64,000 bases of DNA from Pseudomonas eucalypticola (GCF_013374995.1 NZ_CP056030.1:5984501-6048500); one strand, 5' to 3'. Numbered from the stretch's first letter, positions 37,857 to 48,235 are shown. The notes: a model not told the origin generated them from the letters alone. Program-made: numbers and translations.

Positions 37857-39905
37857 TCAGCCCGGCTCCCTGGCCTTGGGCAAGGTGAACCCGGACACCG
37901 AGCGGCGCATTTCACTGGCCATTTGCGCCAGGTTGCCGATGCTTTCGGCGGTGGTGGTGGTGCCGGACGAGGTCTGCTCGGTAATTTGCTGAATAACCGA
38001 CATGGTATGGGATATCTGCCCCGCCGAGCTGGTCTGCTGCTGCGCGGCAGCGGAGATGGTCTGGATCAGCGCGGCGAGGTCTTCGGACACGCCTTCGATC
38101 TCCTCCAGGGCCACCCCGGCGTCATGGGCCAGGCGCGCGCCGCGCACCACCTCGAAGGTAGTCTGCTCCATGGAGATGACGGCTTCGTTGGTGTCGGCTT
38201 GAATCGCCCGTACCAGCATCTCGATCTGCCGGGTGGCCGACGACGAACGCTCAGCCAGCCGCTGCACTTCGTCGGCGACCACGGCGAAGCCACGGCCCGC
38301 TTCACCGGCCATGGATGCCTGGATCGCGGCATTGAGGGCCAGGATGTTGGTCTGGTCGGCAATGTCGTCGATCAGGCTGACGATATCGCCGATTTCCTGG
38401 GAAGACTCACCCAGCCGCTTGATCCGCTTGGAAGTGTCCTGGATCTGTTCGCGAATATTGTCCATGCCCCGAATAGTGTTGTGCACCACCTCACTGCCCT
38501 TGCTGGCAATGGTCACCGAGCGCTCGGCCACCTTGGCCGACTCCCAGGCATTGGTGCTGACACGGTCGATGGACTCGGCCATGTCACTGATGGCCATGGA
38601 CGCTTCGCTGATCTGCTGGGCCTGCATTTCCGAGGCGCGGGCCAACTGCCGGGCGCTGGCCTGGGTGTCCTGCACGGCGGCGGCGACCTCCTCGGCGGTG
38701 AGGTTGATGGTGGCCACCAGGTCGCGCAGCTGGTCGATGGAATAGTTGATGGAGTCGGCGATGGTGCCGGTGAACTCTTCGGTGACCGACGCAGTGACGG
38801 TCAGGTCGCCGTCGGCCAGGTCTTCGATTTCATCCAGCAGGCGCATGATGGCGGCCTGGTTGCGCTCGTTGCGCTGCGACGTTTCACGCAACTGGCGGTT
38901 GGTCTCGCGCACCATCACCAGGCCGATCAGAATGATCGAGCCCAACGCCAGCAGGCCCAGCACGTAGCCACCCACGGTATCGAGGGTGCGGCTGCCGGCC
39001 AGGTTCTCGAAGCTGTTGGCCAGGTGCGAAGCTTCGTCCAGCAAGGTCTGCGACAAACCGAAGATGGTGGTGGAGGCTTCGCGCACCTGGAACAACTGCG
39101 GTGAGGTCTCCAGAATCTCGTCCACCGAGCCCGAGACGAATTCGAACAGTTCGGCGATTTCCTTGAGCCGCGCCCGGGCATCGCGATCCTGTACCTGGCT
39201 GATCTGGATGCTTGGATCGCCGTCGAGCATGCCCTTGAGCACCTGGCCGAAGCGGTTGGCATCGCGACCGAAGGAGGCAGCCGCGGCAGCTGCCGACTCG
39301 TCACCGGAAAGCACGGTGTTGACCGAGCCGAGGATTCGTTCAGCCAGCAGTGACTGGCGCTGCGCTACCGCCACCTGGCTGGCCGGGGCGCCGCGCAGCA
39401 ACAGTATCTCCACGACCTTTTCGTATTCCACCTGCAGCTGCGGCACGGTCTCGCCCAGGGTGGCGGCCACCTGATGCAAGGACAGCACGGTTTGCTCGCT
39501 GGCCAGGATAGCGTCGGTATTCTTGCGCAGGCTCTCCCAGTCACGTTGTACCAGGCGCATTTCCTGGTGCACGGAGGCCGGGGCCGGCGGCAGGCCTGTA
39601 CCCGTGTCGCCGGACTTGAGCAAGGCCCAGCGGCGGTCGAAATCGTTGCGCGCCTCAGCCAGCAACTTGAACGCCTGGGGCTTGCCGGAGGCCGCCTCGG
39701 TGGCGTTCTTGGCGATATTCTGGGACAGCACCCGCAGCTCGCCAGCGTTGCCGATGTACTGCTTGTCGTAGTTGGACTGGGTGTTGAGGTAGGCGAAGTT
39801 GGCGAACAGCAGCATGATCGAGACGATCAGTACCACGAACAGCCCCGCGATCTGCGCACTGCTGCGCGAGCGTTGTACCGTGTTTCCCGTTGCTGCCTTG
39901 TTCAT
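37857..39905 (-). CDS. pilJ: Methyl-accepting chemotaxis protein PilJ
   Basis: A 682-residue receptor of the Pil-Chp system. It has a transmembrane helix at about residues 19-40, a large helical periplasmic region, a second transmembrane helix at about 308-328 ([17 protein letters not shown]), a HAMP segment, and a cytoplasmic signalling hairpin with [19 protein letters not shown] and [23 protein letters not shown] lies before the ATG. It follows pilI by 73 bp and precedes chpA by 26 bp. No pilK methyltransferase or chpB methylesterase is encoded nearby. Confidence 0.95.
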   Translation of the reverse strand: MNKAATGNTVQRSRSSAQIAGLFVVLIVSIMLLFANFAYLNTQSNYDKQYIGNAGELRVLSQNIAKNATEAASGKPQAFKLLAEARNDFDRRWALLKSGDTGTGLPPAPASVHQEMRLVQRDWESLRKNTDAILASEQTVLSLHQVAATLGETVPQLQVEYEKVVEILLLRGAPASQVAVAQRQSLLAERILGSVNTVLSGDESAAAAAASFGRDANRFGQVLKGMLDGDPSIQISQVQDRDARARLKEIAELFEFVSGSVDEILETSPQLFQVREASTTIFGLSQTLLDEASHLANSFENLAGSRTLDTVGGYVLGLLALGSIILIGLVMVRETNRQLRETSQRNERNQAAIMRLLDEIEDLADGDLTVTASVTEEFTGTIADSINYSIDQLRDLVATINLTAEEVAAAVQDTQASARQLARASEMQAQQISEASMAISDMAESIDRVSTNAWESAKVAERSVTIASKGSEVVHNTIRGMDNIREQIQDTSKRIKRLGESSQEIGDIVSLIDDIADQTNILALNAAIQASMAGEAGRGFAVVADEVQRLAERSSSATRQIEMLVRAIQADTNEAVISMEQTTFEVVRGARLAHDAGVALEEIEGVSEDLAALIQTISAAAQQQTSSAGQISHTMSVIQQITEQTSSGTTTTAESIGNLAQMASEMRRSVSGFTLPKAREPG

Positions 39906-39978
39906 TGCTCAGGTCCTCGCCTGCACTGCCGTGCGTTGTTCAACCCATTGCCAGCGCGCCGCGGACGAGCAGGGAGTT

Positions 39979-40512
39979 TCAAAGTGCCACATTCATGAAC
40001 CCTGGGGTCTGCACCAGTGCATTGGGGCTGAAGACGTTCCATAGCTGGTCACGCTGGAAGTGCCCCTGGACAAAGGCGGACATGCCCTGGGGCAGGCCGG
40101 CGGTCACGGCGGGGTCGAGGCTGTGCAGGGGGAAATGCTGCAGGCCACCGACCTCGTCCACCAGCAGGCCGGCAAACAGCTCATCCTGGTCGATGACCAG
40201 TACCCGCCGGTGTTTGTGCGGCTGCAACAGTTCATGGCCCAGCAGCCCGCACAGGTCCATCACCGGCAACAGGCGACCTCGCACGTTGGCCACGCCCAGC
40301 AGCCACGGCTTGACCCCGGGCACCCGGCTCAGACGCGGCTCGTGCAATACCTCGGCCACCTCGCCCATGGGCGCCACGTACCAGTGCTCGCCCAGGCGAA
40401 AGCCGATGCCGCTCCAGGTCTGCAGGCGGTTTTCCTGGGACGGCAATTGCGCCGCCCGCCGCCGGCAGCGCTGGTCGATGTCCAGCAGCAGTTCGAAGGC
40501 TGTCTGCGCCAT
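39979..40512 (-). CDS. pilI: CheW-like coupling protein PilI
   Basis: A 177-residue CheW-domain adaptor linking PilJ to ChpA. The pattern GIGFRLGEHWYVAPMGEVAEVL followed by VPGVKPWLLGVANVRGRLLPVMDL is the standard CheW core. It starts nine bases after the pilH stop, in the order pilG-pilH-pilI-pilJ. Confidence 0.92.
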   Translation of the reverse strand: MAQTAFELLLDIDQRCRRRAAQLPSQENRLQTWSGIGFRLGEHWYVAPMGEVAEVLHEPRLSRVPGVKPWLLGVANVRGRLLPVMDLCGLLGHELLQPHKHRRVLVIDQDELFAGLLVDEVGGLQHFPLHSLDPAVTAGLPQGMSAFVQGHFQRDQLWNVFSPNALVQTPGFMNVAL

Positions 40513-40521
40513 GGCAGGCGG

Positions 40522-40887
40522 TCAGCCCGCCAGCACGGCGTTCAGGGTACGGATCAGGGTTTCCTCATCCACGGGTTTGGTCAGGTAGTCCTTGGCACCC
40601 TGGCGGGTACCCCAGATCCGGTCGGTTTCCTGGTCCTTGGTGGTGATCATGATCACCTTGATATGGGCGGTTTCCGGCTCCTTATTCAACTGGCGGGTCG
40701 CCTGGAAGCCGTTGAGACCGGGCATGACGATGTCCATCAGCACCGCATCGGGCTTCTCCTGGCGCGCCAGGGCCACGCCATCGGCACCGTTCTCGGCCTT
40801 GAGCACTTCATGACCGTGCTTTTCGAGCATGCCGGTCAGTTTGTACATTTCGGTCGGCGAATCATCGACGATCAGAATACGAGCCAT
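40522..40887 (-). CDS. pilH: Response regulator PilH (single receiver domain)
   Basis: A 121-residue stand-alone receiver. The phospho-acceptor Asp is in AVLMDIVMPGLNGF, with the acidic pair in ILIVDDSP and the conserved Lys in YLTKPVDEE. In the Pil-Chp system PilH tunes signalling and pilus retraction. The ATG at 40887 is preceded by GGGGAA; an in-frame upstream ATG is weaker. It lies 21 bp after pilG. Confidence 0.95.
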   Translation of the reverse strand: MARILIVDDSPTEMYKLTGMLEKHGHEVLKAENGADGVALARQEKPDAVLMDIVMPGLNGFQATRQLNKEPETAHIKVIMITTKDQETDRIWGTRQGAKDYLTKPVDEETLIRTLNAVLAG

Positions 40888-40908
40888 GCTGTTCCCCATC
40901 TTCATTAA

Positions 40909-41307
40909 TTAGTGCGCGGCGGCGAACCCCGGTACATGGGCCCTGATGGCCCCCACCAGTTCTTCCTGGCTAAAAGGCTTGGTCAAGAACTGATCGGAAC
41001 CCACGATGCGCCCACGAGCCTTGTCGAACAAGCCGTCGCGGGACGACAGCATGATGACCGGGGTGGTCTTGAAAGCGCTGTTGTTCTTGATCAGTGCACA
41101 GGTCTGATAGCCGTCCAGGCGCGGCATCATGATATCCACAAAGATGATACGCGGATGGTTGTCGGCAATCTTGGCCAATGCATCGAAACCGTCGGTGGCG
41201 GTGATCACCTCGCAACCGACGTTTTCCAGGAGCATCTGGGCAGTGCGGCGAATCGTCTTCGAGTCGTCGATCACCATCACCTTGAGCGCTGCGGGGTGCT
41301 GTTTCAT
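40909..41307 (-). CDS. pilG: Response regulator PilG (single receiver domain)
   Basis: A 132-residue receiver, first gene of the Pil-Chp unit. Motifs are VMVIDDSKTIRR, IIFVDIMMPRLDGY with the phospho-Asp, and FLTKPFSQEEL. It promotes pilus extension, and in P. aeruginosa also raises cAMP. The ATG at 41307 begins the receiver fold; longer in-frame versions upstream lack a ribosome site. The 267-bp gap to the divergent gshB must hold both promoters, but no convincing -35/-10 pair was picked out. Confidence 0.95.
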   Translation of the reverse strand: MKQHPAALKVMVIDDSKTIRRTAQMLLENVGCEVITATDGFDALAKIADNHPRIIFVDIMMPRLDGYQTCALIKNNSAFKTTPVIMLSSRDGLFDKARGRIVGSDQFLTKPFSQEELVGAIRAHVPGFAAAH

Positions 41308-41574
41308 AGAAATCTGCTTTGGGCGCTGAAAAACGAGTTTGACCATACCGTTGCGGCAGCGCGAGCGCGGCGGCACTTCACCCTGCGCATGTTCTCTGTA
41401 CGACAGCGTAGCCCTCGCGGCTGCGAGGTTCCTCCACATTAACGAGCCTTTTTAGCACACTCAGGCGGTGGGTTCCATTCACGCCCCCCTTGACCCGGCG
41501 CCTTGGCAGCGCCACCCTGACGCCACTTTTGCACACCTATTTCCGGCGGCCCCGGCCGTCCCAAGGAGCTTCCC

Positions 41575-42528
41575 ATGAGCGTACGCCTCGGCATTGTCAT
41601 GGACCCCATCGCCGAAATTTCCTATAAAAAGGACAGTTCGCTGGCCATGCTGCTGGCAGCCCAGGCGCGCGGCTGGACCCTGTTCCACATGGAAATCCAG
41701 GACCTGTACCAGGCCGGTGGCAAGGCCCGCGCGCGCATGCGCCCGCTGAAAGTCTTCGCCGACCCCGAGCACTGGTTCGAATTCGAGTCCGAGGTCGACG
41801 CGCCCCTGGCCAACCTGGACGTGATCCTGATGCGCAAGGACCCGCCCTTCGACCTGGAATTCGTCTACAGCACCTACCTGCTGGAACAGGCGGAGAACGA
41901 CGGCGTACTGGTAGTGAACAAGCCGCAATCACTGCGTGACTGCAACGAGAAAATGTTCGCCACGCTGTTCCCGCACCTGACGCCGACCACCATGGTCAGC
42001 CGCCGGGCAGACATCCTGCGCCAGTTCGCTACCGAGCACGGCGACGTGATCCTCAAGCCGCTGGACGGCATGGGTGGTACCTCGATCTTCCGCCACCGCC
42101 CGGGCGACCCCAACCTGTCCGTGATCCTGGAAACCCTGACCGCCAACGGCACCCAGCAGATCATGGCGCAGACCTACCTGCCGGCCATCAAGGACGGCGA
42201 CAAGCGCATCCTGATGATCGACGGCGAGCCGGTACCCTATTGCCTGGCGCGTATTCCGGCGGCAGGCGAGACCCGCGGCAACCTGGCCGCCGGCGGCCGT
42301 GGCGAAGCCCGCCCGCTGACCGACAAGGACCGCTGGATCGCCGAACAGGTCGGCCCTACCCTGCGTGCCAAGGGCCTGCTGTTCGTAGGGCTGGACGTGA
42401 TTGGCGAGCACCTGACCGAGATCAACGTCACCAGCCCTACCTGCATCCGCGAGATCGACGCGGCCTTCGGCACCGACATCGGCGGCCAGTTGATGGACGC
42501 CATCGATCGCAAGCTCAAGGCCCGCTGA
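41575..42528 (+). CDS. gshB: Glutathione synthetase
   Basis: An ATP-grasp enzyme that joins gamma-glutamylcysteine and glycine to make glutathione. The 317-residue length is standard. Visible segments are the N-terminal LGIVMDPIAEISYKKDSS, VNKPQSLRDCNEKMFATLF, the grasp loop DGMGGTSIFRH, LPAIKDGDKRILMIDGEPV, and INVTSPTCIREID. AAGGAG is well placed before the ATG. It heads a row of plus-strand genes that is conserved in pseudomonads (gshB-tonB-algH-yqgF-pyrR-pyrB-pyrC'). Confidence 0.97.
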   Translation: MSVRLGIVMDPIAEISYKKDSSLAMLLAAQARGWTLFHMEIQDLYQAGGKARARMRPLKVFADPEHWFEFESEVDAPLANLDVILMRKDPPFDLEFVYSTYLLEQAENDGVLVVNKPQSLRDCNEKMFATLFPHLTPTTMVSRRADILRQFATEHGDVILKPLDGMGGTSIFRHRPGDPNLSVILETLTANGTQQIMAQTYLPAIKDGDKRILMIDGEPVPYCLARIPAAGETRGNLAAGGRGEARPLTDKDRWIAEQVGPTLRAKGLLFVGLDVIGEHLTEINVTSPTCIREIDAAFGTDIGGQLMDAIDRKLKAR

Positions 42529-42638
42529 GCGACAAGGCAGGGGTTTTTCCGCGCGGTAGGTTATGATGCACGCCCATTTTTTGCTGTTGGGCGTGCGCTG
42601 CCGGAACAACCCCGCACCGCACGACTGCCGGATAACCG

Positions 42639-43544
42639 ATGACTGCCGCAACCGACATCCCCGCCAAGTTTTCCCGTGCTGCCGTGCGCCCGGCGGACAG
42701 GCTCGGCTTTACCCTGTTCGTGGCCGCCCTGGTGCACGTGGTGGTGATCCTGGGCGTGAGTTTCACTGTCACCAAACCGGAGGAAATTCGCCAGACCCTG
42801 GAGATCACCTTGTCGACCTTCAAGGACGCCAAGGCGCCGAAGAAGGCCGACTACCTGGCCCAGGACAACCAGCAGGGCAGCGGCACCCTGGATAAGAAGG
42901 CATTGCCCAAGACCACTCAGGTCGCGCCGTTCCAGGACAACGTGATCAACAAGGTCACCCCGCCTCCCGCGGTGAAACCCGAGGTCAAGCCCGAGGTAGC
43001 ACCGGTGAAGAAAGCGGTGACCACGGTGGCGCCCAAGCCGCAGAAGGTCGACACCCGCCGCGAAGCGGTCAAGCAGGAAGCCCAGCCCAAACCGGCGACG
43101 CCGGATTTCGACAGCACCAAGCTGTCCAGCGAGATCTCCAGCCTGGAGGCCGAACTGGCCCATGAACAGCAGCTGTACGCCAAGCGCCCACGCATCCACC
43201 GCCTCACGGCCGCCTCGACCATGCACGACAAGGGTGCCTGGTACAAGGACGACTGGCGCAAGAAGGTCGAGCGCATCGGCAACCTCAACTACCCCGAGGA
43301 AGCACGGCGCCAGCAGATCTACGGCAGCCTGCGGCTGATGGTCTCGATCAACAGCGACGGCTCGCTGTATGACGTGTTGGTGCTGGAGTCTTCCGGGCAG
43401 CCACTGCTGGACCAGGCCGCCCAGCGCATCGTGCGCCTGGCCGCGCCATTCGCGCCTTTTACCGGCGACCTGTCGGACGTCGACCGCCTGGAAATCATCC
43501 GCACCTGGCGTTTCGCCAAGGGTGATCGTCTTTCCAGTAACTGA
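42639..43544 (+). CDS. TonB-family energy transducer (TonB3-like)
   Basis: A 301-residue protein with a single N-terminal transmembrane helix (LGFTLFVAALVHVVVILGV, residues about 22-40). A long Pro/Lys-rich periplasmic spacer (residues about 80-160, including VKPEVKPEVAPVKK) is followed by a C-terminal TonB domain containing NYPEEARRQQIYGSLRLMVS. No exbB-exbD pair adjoins it. The P. aeruginosa homologue in this position, TonB3, affects twitching motility and pilus assembly, which suits the nearby pil genes; that link is inference here. Confidence 0.9.
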   Translation: MTAATDIPAKFSRAAVRPADRLGFTLFVAALVHVVVILGVSFTVTKPEEIRQTLEITLSTFKDAKAPKKADYLAQDNQQGSGTLDKKALPKTTQVAPFQDNVINKVTPPPAVKPEVKPEVAPVKKAVTTVAPKPQKVDTRREAVKQEAQPKPATPDFDSTKLSSEISSLEAELAHEQQLYAKRPRIHRLTAASTMHDKGAWYKDDWRKKVERIGNLNYPEEARRQQIYGSLRLMVSINSDGSLYDVLVLESSGQPLLDQAAQRIVRLAAPFAPFTGDLSDVDRLEIIRTWRFAKGDRLSSN

Positions 43545-43607
43545 TAGCGACGAAACAGTCTTTAACGGCGGCTTGTCAGCCCGGCTGCTCGACGCCACAC
43601 TACAGGT

Positions 43608-44177
43608 ATGAAGAACGTCGACCCGAGTTACCTCAAGCATCAATTCCTGATCGCCATGCCCCACATGGCGGACCCGAACTTTGCACAGACCTTGACCTAC
43701 ATCGTCGAGCACACGGCCAGTGGCGCCATGGGTCTGGTGGTCAACCGGCCCCAGGAACTGAACCTGGCCGATATCCTTGAACAGCTGCGCCCGGACATCG
43801 AACCGCCGGCCAGTTGCCAGCTCATCCCCATCTACGGTGGCGGCCCGGTACAGACCGACCGCGGCTTCGTGCTGCACCCCAGTGGCCCGACCTATCAGGC
43901 GACGGTGGAGCTGGGCGGCATATCGCTTTCCACGTCCCAGGACGTGCTGTTCGCCATCGCCGACGGGCTGGGCCCCAAGCAAAGCCTGATCACCCTGGGC
44001 TACGCCGGCTGGGAAGCCGGACAACTGGAGGCAGAGCTCGCCGACAACGCCTGGCTGACCTGCCCGTTCGACGCCGACATCCTCTTCGGCATGGACAGCG
44101 AGCAACGCCTGGGCGCCGCCGCGGCCTTGCTGGGGGTCAACCTCAGCCTGCTCACCAACCAGGCGGGGCACGCCTGA
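43608..44177 (+). CDS. algH: YqgE/AlgH family protein
   Basis: A 189-residue cytosolic protein of the YqgE/AlgH family. It begins with YLKHQFLIAMPHMADPNFAQTLTYI and has the conserved GAMGLVVNRPQ and GGPVQTDRGFVLHP. AlgH was named for an effect on alginate production in Pseudomonas, but its biochemical role is not settled. It shares its last base with the next gene: the stop is TGA and the yqgF start is ATG, as TGATG. No clear ribosome site precedes the ATG. Confidence 0.95.
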   Translation: MKNVDPSYLKHQFLIAMPHMADPNFAQTLTYIVEHTASGAMGLVVNRPQELNLADILEQLRPDIEPPASCQLIPIYGGGPVQTDRGFVLHPSGPTYQATVELGGISLSTSQDVLFAIADGLGPKQSLITLGYAGWEAGQLEAELADNAWLTCPFDADILFGMDSEQRLGAAAALLGVNLSLLTNQAGHA

Positions 44178-44617
44178 TGGCCGCCATTCGCCTGCTGCTG
44201 GGCTTCGACTACGGCACCAAACAGATCGGCGTCGCGGTTGGCCAGGTCATCACCGGCCAGGCCCGCGAGCTGTGCACCCTCAAGGCCCAGAATGGCGTGC
44301 CCGACTGGAACCAGGTGGAAGCCCTGATCAAGGAGTGGAAACCCGACGCCATCGTGGTCGGCCTGCCCCTGAACATGGACGGCACCCCCAGCGAGATGTG
44401 CGAACGCGCGGAAAAATTCGCCCGCCGCCTCAACGGCCGCTTCAACCTGCCGGTGCATACCCATGACGAACGCCTGACCACCTTCGAAGCCAAGGGCCAG
44501 CGCATGGCCCGTGGCGGCCAGAAGGGCAGCTACCGCGACAACCCGGTGGACGCCATTGCCGCCGCGCTGCTGTTGCAGGGCTGGCTTGAGGAAAACGCCG
44601 GCACCTTCCAATCCTGA
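44177..44617 (+). CDS. yqgF: YqgF/RuvX pre-16S rRNA nuclease family protein
   Basis: A 146-residue RNase H-fold protein of the RuvX/YqgF family, implicated in 16S rRNA 5'-end processing. [17 protein letters not shown] is the N-terminal catalytic strand with its Asp; [15 protein letters not shown] and [11 protein letters not shown] carry further conserved acidic residues, and a final [16 protein letters not shown] ends the fold. It overlaps algH by one base and is followed 53 bp later by pyrR. Confidence 0.95.
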   Translation: MAAIRLLLGFDYGTKQIGVAVGQVITGQARELCTLKAQNGVPDWNQVEALIKEWKPDAIVVGLPLNMDGTPSEMCERAEKFARRLNGRFNLPVHTHDERLTTFEAKGQRMARGGQKGSYRDNPVDAIAAALLLQGWLEENAGTFQS

Positions 44618-44670
44618 CCCCCCGTTTCAAAAGCCGGGCGCTGGCCGCCCGGCCTTTCAAGGAGCAAGTG

Positions 44671-45189
44671 ATGAGCCTTCCAAACCCCGCCGAACTGATC
44701 AGCCAGATGGCGGTCGACCTCAAGGCCCACCTGGCCCGCCGCACCATCACCGAGCCACGCTTCATCGGCATTCGCACCGGTGGCGTGTGGGTGGCCCAGG
44801 CCTTGCTCGAAGCGCTGGGCAGTGATTCGCCGCTGGGTACCCTGGACGTGTCCTTCTACCGTGACGACTTCAGCCAGAACGGCCTGCACCCGCAAGTGCG
44901 TCCTTCGCAGCTACCGTTCGAGATCGAAGGCCAGCACCTGATCCTGGTGGACGACGTGCTGATGAGCGGCCGTACCATCCGTGCCGCCCTCAACGAACTG
45001 TTCGATTATGGCCGCCCTGCCAGCGTCACCCTGGTCAGCCTGCTGGACCTGGACGCCGGCGAATTGCCGATCCGCCCCAATGTTGTTGGCGCAACCCTGT
45101 CATTGGCACCCCATGAGCGGGTAAAATTGACCGGGCCCGCACCGCTCGCCCTCGAGCGCCAGGACCTCGCCTCCGCTTCCGCCTTTTAA
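44671..45189 (+). CDS. pyrR: PyrR bifunctional regulator / uracil phosphoribosyltransferase
   Basis: A 172-residue phosphoribosyltransferase-fold protein. The PRPP-binding loop reads [18 protein letters not shown]. In Gram-positive bacteria PyrR attenuates pyr mRNA; in Pseudomonas the homologue sits before pyrB and its regulatory mode is less clear. AAGGAG supports the ATG at 44671 rather than the GTG three bases upstream. pyrB follows after 12 bp. Confidence 0.95.
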   Translation: MSLPNPAELISQMAVDLKAHLARRTITEPRFIGIRTGGVWVAQALLEALGSDSPLGTLDVSFYRDDFSQNGLHPQVRPSQLPFEIEGQHLILVDDVLMSGRTIRAALNELFDYGRPASVTLVSLLDLDAGELPIRPNVVGATLSLAPHERVKLTGPAPLALERQDLASASAF

Positions 45190-45201
45190 GAGTCCCCCGC
45201 G

Positions 45202-46206
45202 ATGACGCCTATCGACGCCAAGCGCCCGCTGCAGCTCAATGACCAGGGCCAGCTGCGCCATTTTCTCTCGCTCGACGGTTTGCCCCGTGAGCTGCTGACC
45301 GAAATCCTCGACACCGCCGACTCGTTCCTCGAAGTCGGCGCGCGGGCGGTCAAGAAAGTCCCGCTGCTGCGCGGCAAGACCGTGTGCAACGTGTTCTTCG
45401 AGAACTCCACGCGCACCCGTACCACCTTCGAGCTGGCAGCCCAGCGGCTGTCGGCCGACGTGATCACCCTGAACGTGTCCACTTCCTCCACCAGCAAGGG
45501 CGAGACCCTGTTCGACACCCTGCGCAACCTGGAGGCCATGGCCGCCGATATGTTCGTGGTACGCCACGCCGACTCCGGCGCCGCCCACTTCATCGCCGAA
45601 CATGTGTGCCCCGACGTGGCCATCATCAACGGCGGTGACGGTCGTCACGCGCACCCCACCCAGGGCATGCTCGACATGCTGACCATCCGCCGGCACAAGG
45701 GAGGTTTCGAGAACCTTTCGGTGGCGATCGTCGGCGATATCCTGCATTCGCGTGTGGCCCGCTCGAACATGATCGCCCTCAAGGCACTGGGTTGCCCCGA
45801 CATCCGCGTGGTCGCCCCCAAGACCCTGCTGCCAATTGGCGTGGAGCAGTATGGCGTGAAGGTCTTCACCGACCTGGAACAAGGCCTGAAAGACGTCGAC
45901 GTGGTGATCATGCTGCGCTTGCAGCGTGAGCGCATGACTGGCGGCCTGCTGCCTAGCGAAGGCGAATTCTACCGCCTGTTCGGCCTGACCACCGCGCGCC
46001 TGGCCGGCGCCAAGCCTGATTGCATCGTGATGCACCCGGGGCCGATCAACCGCGGCGTGGAGATCGAGTCGGCCGTGGCCGATGGCGCCCACTCGGTCAT
46101 CCTCAACCAGGTCACGTACGGCATTGCCGTGCGCATGGCCGTCTTGTCCATGGCCATGAGCGGCCAGAACGCCCAGCGTCAATTCGAGCAGGAGAACGCC
46201 CAGTGA
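45202..46206 (+). CDS. pyrB: Aspartate carbamoyltransferase catalytic subunit
   Basis: Catalyses the committed step of pyrimidine synthesis, carbamoyl phosphate plus aspartate to N-carbamoylaspartate. The 334-residue protein has the carbamoyl-phosphate site [35 protein letters not shown] and [11 protein letters not shown]. In pseudomonads this subunit is active only in a dodecamer with the PyrC' protein encoded next. Its stop codon overlaps the GTG start of pyrC'. Confidence 0.97.
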   Translation: MTPIDAKRPLQLNDQGQLRHFLSLDGLPRELLTEILDTADSFLEVGARAVKKVPLLRGKTVCNVFFENSTRTRTTFELAAQRLSADVITLNVSTSSTSKGETLFDTLRNLEAMAADMFVVRHADSGAAHFIAEHVCPDVAIINGGDGRHAHPTQGMLDMLTIRRHKGGFENLSVAIVGDILHSRVARSNMIALKALGCPDIRVVAPKTLLPIGVEQYGVKVFTDLEQGLKDVDVVIMLRLQRERMTGGLLPSEGEFYRLFGLTTARLAGAKPDCIVMHPGPINRGVEIESAVADGAHSVILNQVTYGIAVRMAVLSMAMSGQNAQRQFEQENAQ

Positions 46207-47474
46207 GCCTCAGTATCCTAGGCGCTCGCGTCATCGACCCGGCCACCGGCCTGGATCAGGTCACCGACCTGCACATCAGCGAAGGCAAGCTCGTGGCCAT
46301 GGGCGCCGCGCCTGCAGGCTTCAGCCCCAACCAGACCCTGGAAGCCAATGGCCTGATCGCCGCCCCTGGCCTGGTGGACCTGAGCGTGGCCCTGCGCGAA
46401 CCCGGTTACAGCCGCAAGGGCACCATCGCCAGCGAAACCCGCGCTGCTGCTGCTGGCGGCGTCACCAGCCTGTGCTGCCCGCCACGCACCAAACCGGTAC
46501 TGGATACCTCGGCGGTGGCCGAGCTGATCCTCGACCGCGCCCGCGAAGCCGGCCACGCCAAGGTGTTCCCCATCGGCGCCCTGAGCAAGGGCCTGGATGG
46601 CGAGCAACTGGCCGAACTGGTGGCCTTGCGTGATGCCGGCTGCGTGGCCTTCGGCAATGGCCTGACCAGCTTCCAGAACACCCGCACCCTGTGCCGTGCC
46701 CTGGAATACGCCGCCACCTTCGACCTGACAGTGATCTTCCATTCCCAGGACCGCGATCTGGCCCAGGGTGGCCTGGCCCACGAAGGCCCGACGGCCAGCT
46801 TCCTCGGCCTGCCGGGCATCCCGGAAACCGCCGAGACCGTCGCCTTGGCCCGTGACCTGTTGCTGGTGGAACAGAGCGGGGTGCGTGCACACTTCAGCCA
46901 GCTGACCACCGCCCGCGGTGTCGAGCTGATCGCCCAGGCCCAGGCCCGCGGGCTGCCGGTGACCGCAGACGTAGCGCTGTACCAGTTGATTCTGACGGAT
47001 GAGGCGCTGATCGACTTCTCCAGCCTGTACCACGTGCAGCCACCGCTGCGCACCCGCGCCGACCGCGACGCCTTGCGCGAAGGGGTCAGGTCGGGCGTGA
47101 TCCAGGCCATTTCCAGCCACCACCAGCCCCACGAGCGTGATGCCAAGCTGGCGCCGTTTGGCGCCACCGAGCCAGGCATCAGCAGCGTGGAACTGTTGCT
47201 GCCCCTGGCACTGACCCTGGTGGAAGACGGCCTGCTGGACCTGCCGACCCTGTTGGCCCGCCTGAGCAGCGGCCCAGCGGCGGCGCTGCGCTTGCCGGTG
47301 GGGCAACTGAGCGTGGGCGGCCCGGCCGACCTGGTGTTGTTCACCCAGAACGTCACCACCGTGGCAGGCGAACGCTGGTTGTCCAAGGGCGAGAACTGCC
47401 CGTTCCTGGGCCACAGCCTGCCAGGCGCGGTGCGTTACACCCTGGTGGATGGCCACATCGCCCATACCGACTGA
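46203..47474 (+). CDS. pyrC': Dihydroorotase-like subunit PyrC' (catalytically inactive partner of PyrB)
   Basis: A 423-residue dihydroorotase homologue. The metal-binding His-x-His motif of active enzymes is missing: the corresponding stretch is [18 protein letters not shown], with Leu, Val and Leu in place of the His positions. In Pseudomonas such PyrC' proteins are structural parts of the aspartate carbamoyltransferase dodecamer, and the real dihydroorotase is encoded elsewhere. The start is GTG at 46203, inside the pyrB stop (GTGA). A REP element lies 27 bp after the stop. Confidence 0.92.
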   Translation: MSLSILGARVIDPATGLDQVTDLHISEGKLVAMGAAPAGFSPNQTLEANGLIAAPGLVDLSVALREPGYSRKGTIASETRAAAAGGVTSLCCPPRTKPVLDTSAVAELILDRAREAGHAKVFPIGALSKGLDGEQLAELVALRDAGCVAFGNGLTSFQNTRTLCRALEYAATFDLTVIFHSQDRDLAQGGLAHEGPTASFLGLPGIPETAETVALARDLLLVEQSGVRAHFSQLTTARGVELIAQAQARGLPVTADVALYQLILTDEALIDFSSLYHVQPPLRTRADRDALREGVRSGVIQAISSHHQPHERDAKLAPFGATEPGISSVELLLPLALTLVEDGLLDLPTLLARLSSGPAAALRLPVGQLSVGGPADLVLFTQNVTTVAGERWLSKGENCPFLGHSLPGAVRYTLVDGHIAHTD

Positions 47475-47501
47475 TACCTCCCCGGGCAGCCGGACGCGGT
47501 T

Positions 47502-47541
47502 CTGTGGGACTGGGCGCAAGCTCGGGAAGCAGGCGCCGCGT
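47502..47541. repeat. Single REP element after pyrC'
   Basis: TGTGGGACTGGGCGCAAGCTCGGGAAG followed by CAGGCGCCGCG is one half of the REP pair found in the 30.8-31.5 kb array, without its inverted partner. It lies in the 120-bp gap between the convergent pyrC' and TM2-domain genes. Confidence 0.75.
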
Positions 47542-47594
47542 CTGACCGGCCTGCGCCCGCTCCCCCGTAAAGCACCTGTATCCGGTACCGGAAC

Positions 47595-48017
47595 TTATCG
47601 GGTGCTTTGCGCGTTTTTCAGGGAAATCTGGTCATTGAGGGTCCAGAAGTCATACAGCACGCCCAGCAGGAAGACCCCACCCGTCAGCAGATAGATCAGC
47701 CCGCTGATCCATTTGCCCTGATACATCCGGTGTACCCCGAACGCCCCCAGAAAGGTCAGCAACACCCACCCCGCGTTGTAGTCCAGCGGCCCGGCGAAGA
47801 ACCGCAGGTCGGCTTCGCGGTCCATGGCCGGGATCAGGAACAGGTCGATCAACCAGCCAATGCCCAGCAAACCGAAGGTAAAAAACCAGATCGTCCCGGT
47901 AATCGGCTTGCCGTAATAGAACCGGTGAGCGCCGGTAAACCCGAAAATCCACAGCAGGTACCCCAGGAATTTACTGTGGGTGTCCTGGTAGCCGTTGTCG
48001 TGCTGATAGCTGTTCAT
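47595..48017 (-). CDS. TM2-domain membrane protein (two TM2 units)
   Basis: A 140-residue membrane protein with two copies of the TM2 module: GYLLWIFGFTGAHRFYYGK and VLLTFLGAFGVHRMYQGKW, each a helix, a short polar turn with a conserved Gly-x-His-Arg-x-Tyr, and a second helix. Function of bacterial members is not known. The start is ambiguous between 48029 and 48017; 48017 is preferred because the earlier ATG is almost touching its GAGGG. Confidence 0.8.
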   Translation of the reverse strand: MNSYQHDNGYQDTHSKFLGYLLWIFGFTGAHRFYYGKPITGTIWFFTFGLLGIGWLIDLFLIPAMDREADLRFFAGPLDYNAGWVLLTFLGAFGVHRMYQGKWISGLIYLLTGGVFLLGVLYDFWTLNDQISLKNAQSTR

Positions 48018-48206
48018 GAGCCGCGTCATACCCTCTGATAATTAAATTTTCTAAACGTTTATGTGACTTTTTTGTCCCTTGCCGACGTGTGGTCGCGTGA
48101 CCGACAAGTCGGGCAAACCCTTGCCCCGCCTGACTTCCACAGAATTATTGTGGGAATTTGCCGTAGATTGATCATTTTTCACTCAGGATCACTGCCGACC
48201 AACGGG

Positions 48207-48235
48207 TTAAAAACTGATCAAAAAGCTGTTATAAA
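48207..48235 (+). promoter_or_regulatory. Candidate promoter of the NlpC/P60 gene
   Basis: TTAAAA (48207-48212), a 17-nt spacer and TATAAA (48230-48235), in AT-rich DNA. The implied leader is about 24 nt. The 248-bp gap also has to serve the divergent TM2 gene. Confidence 0.5.
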
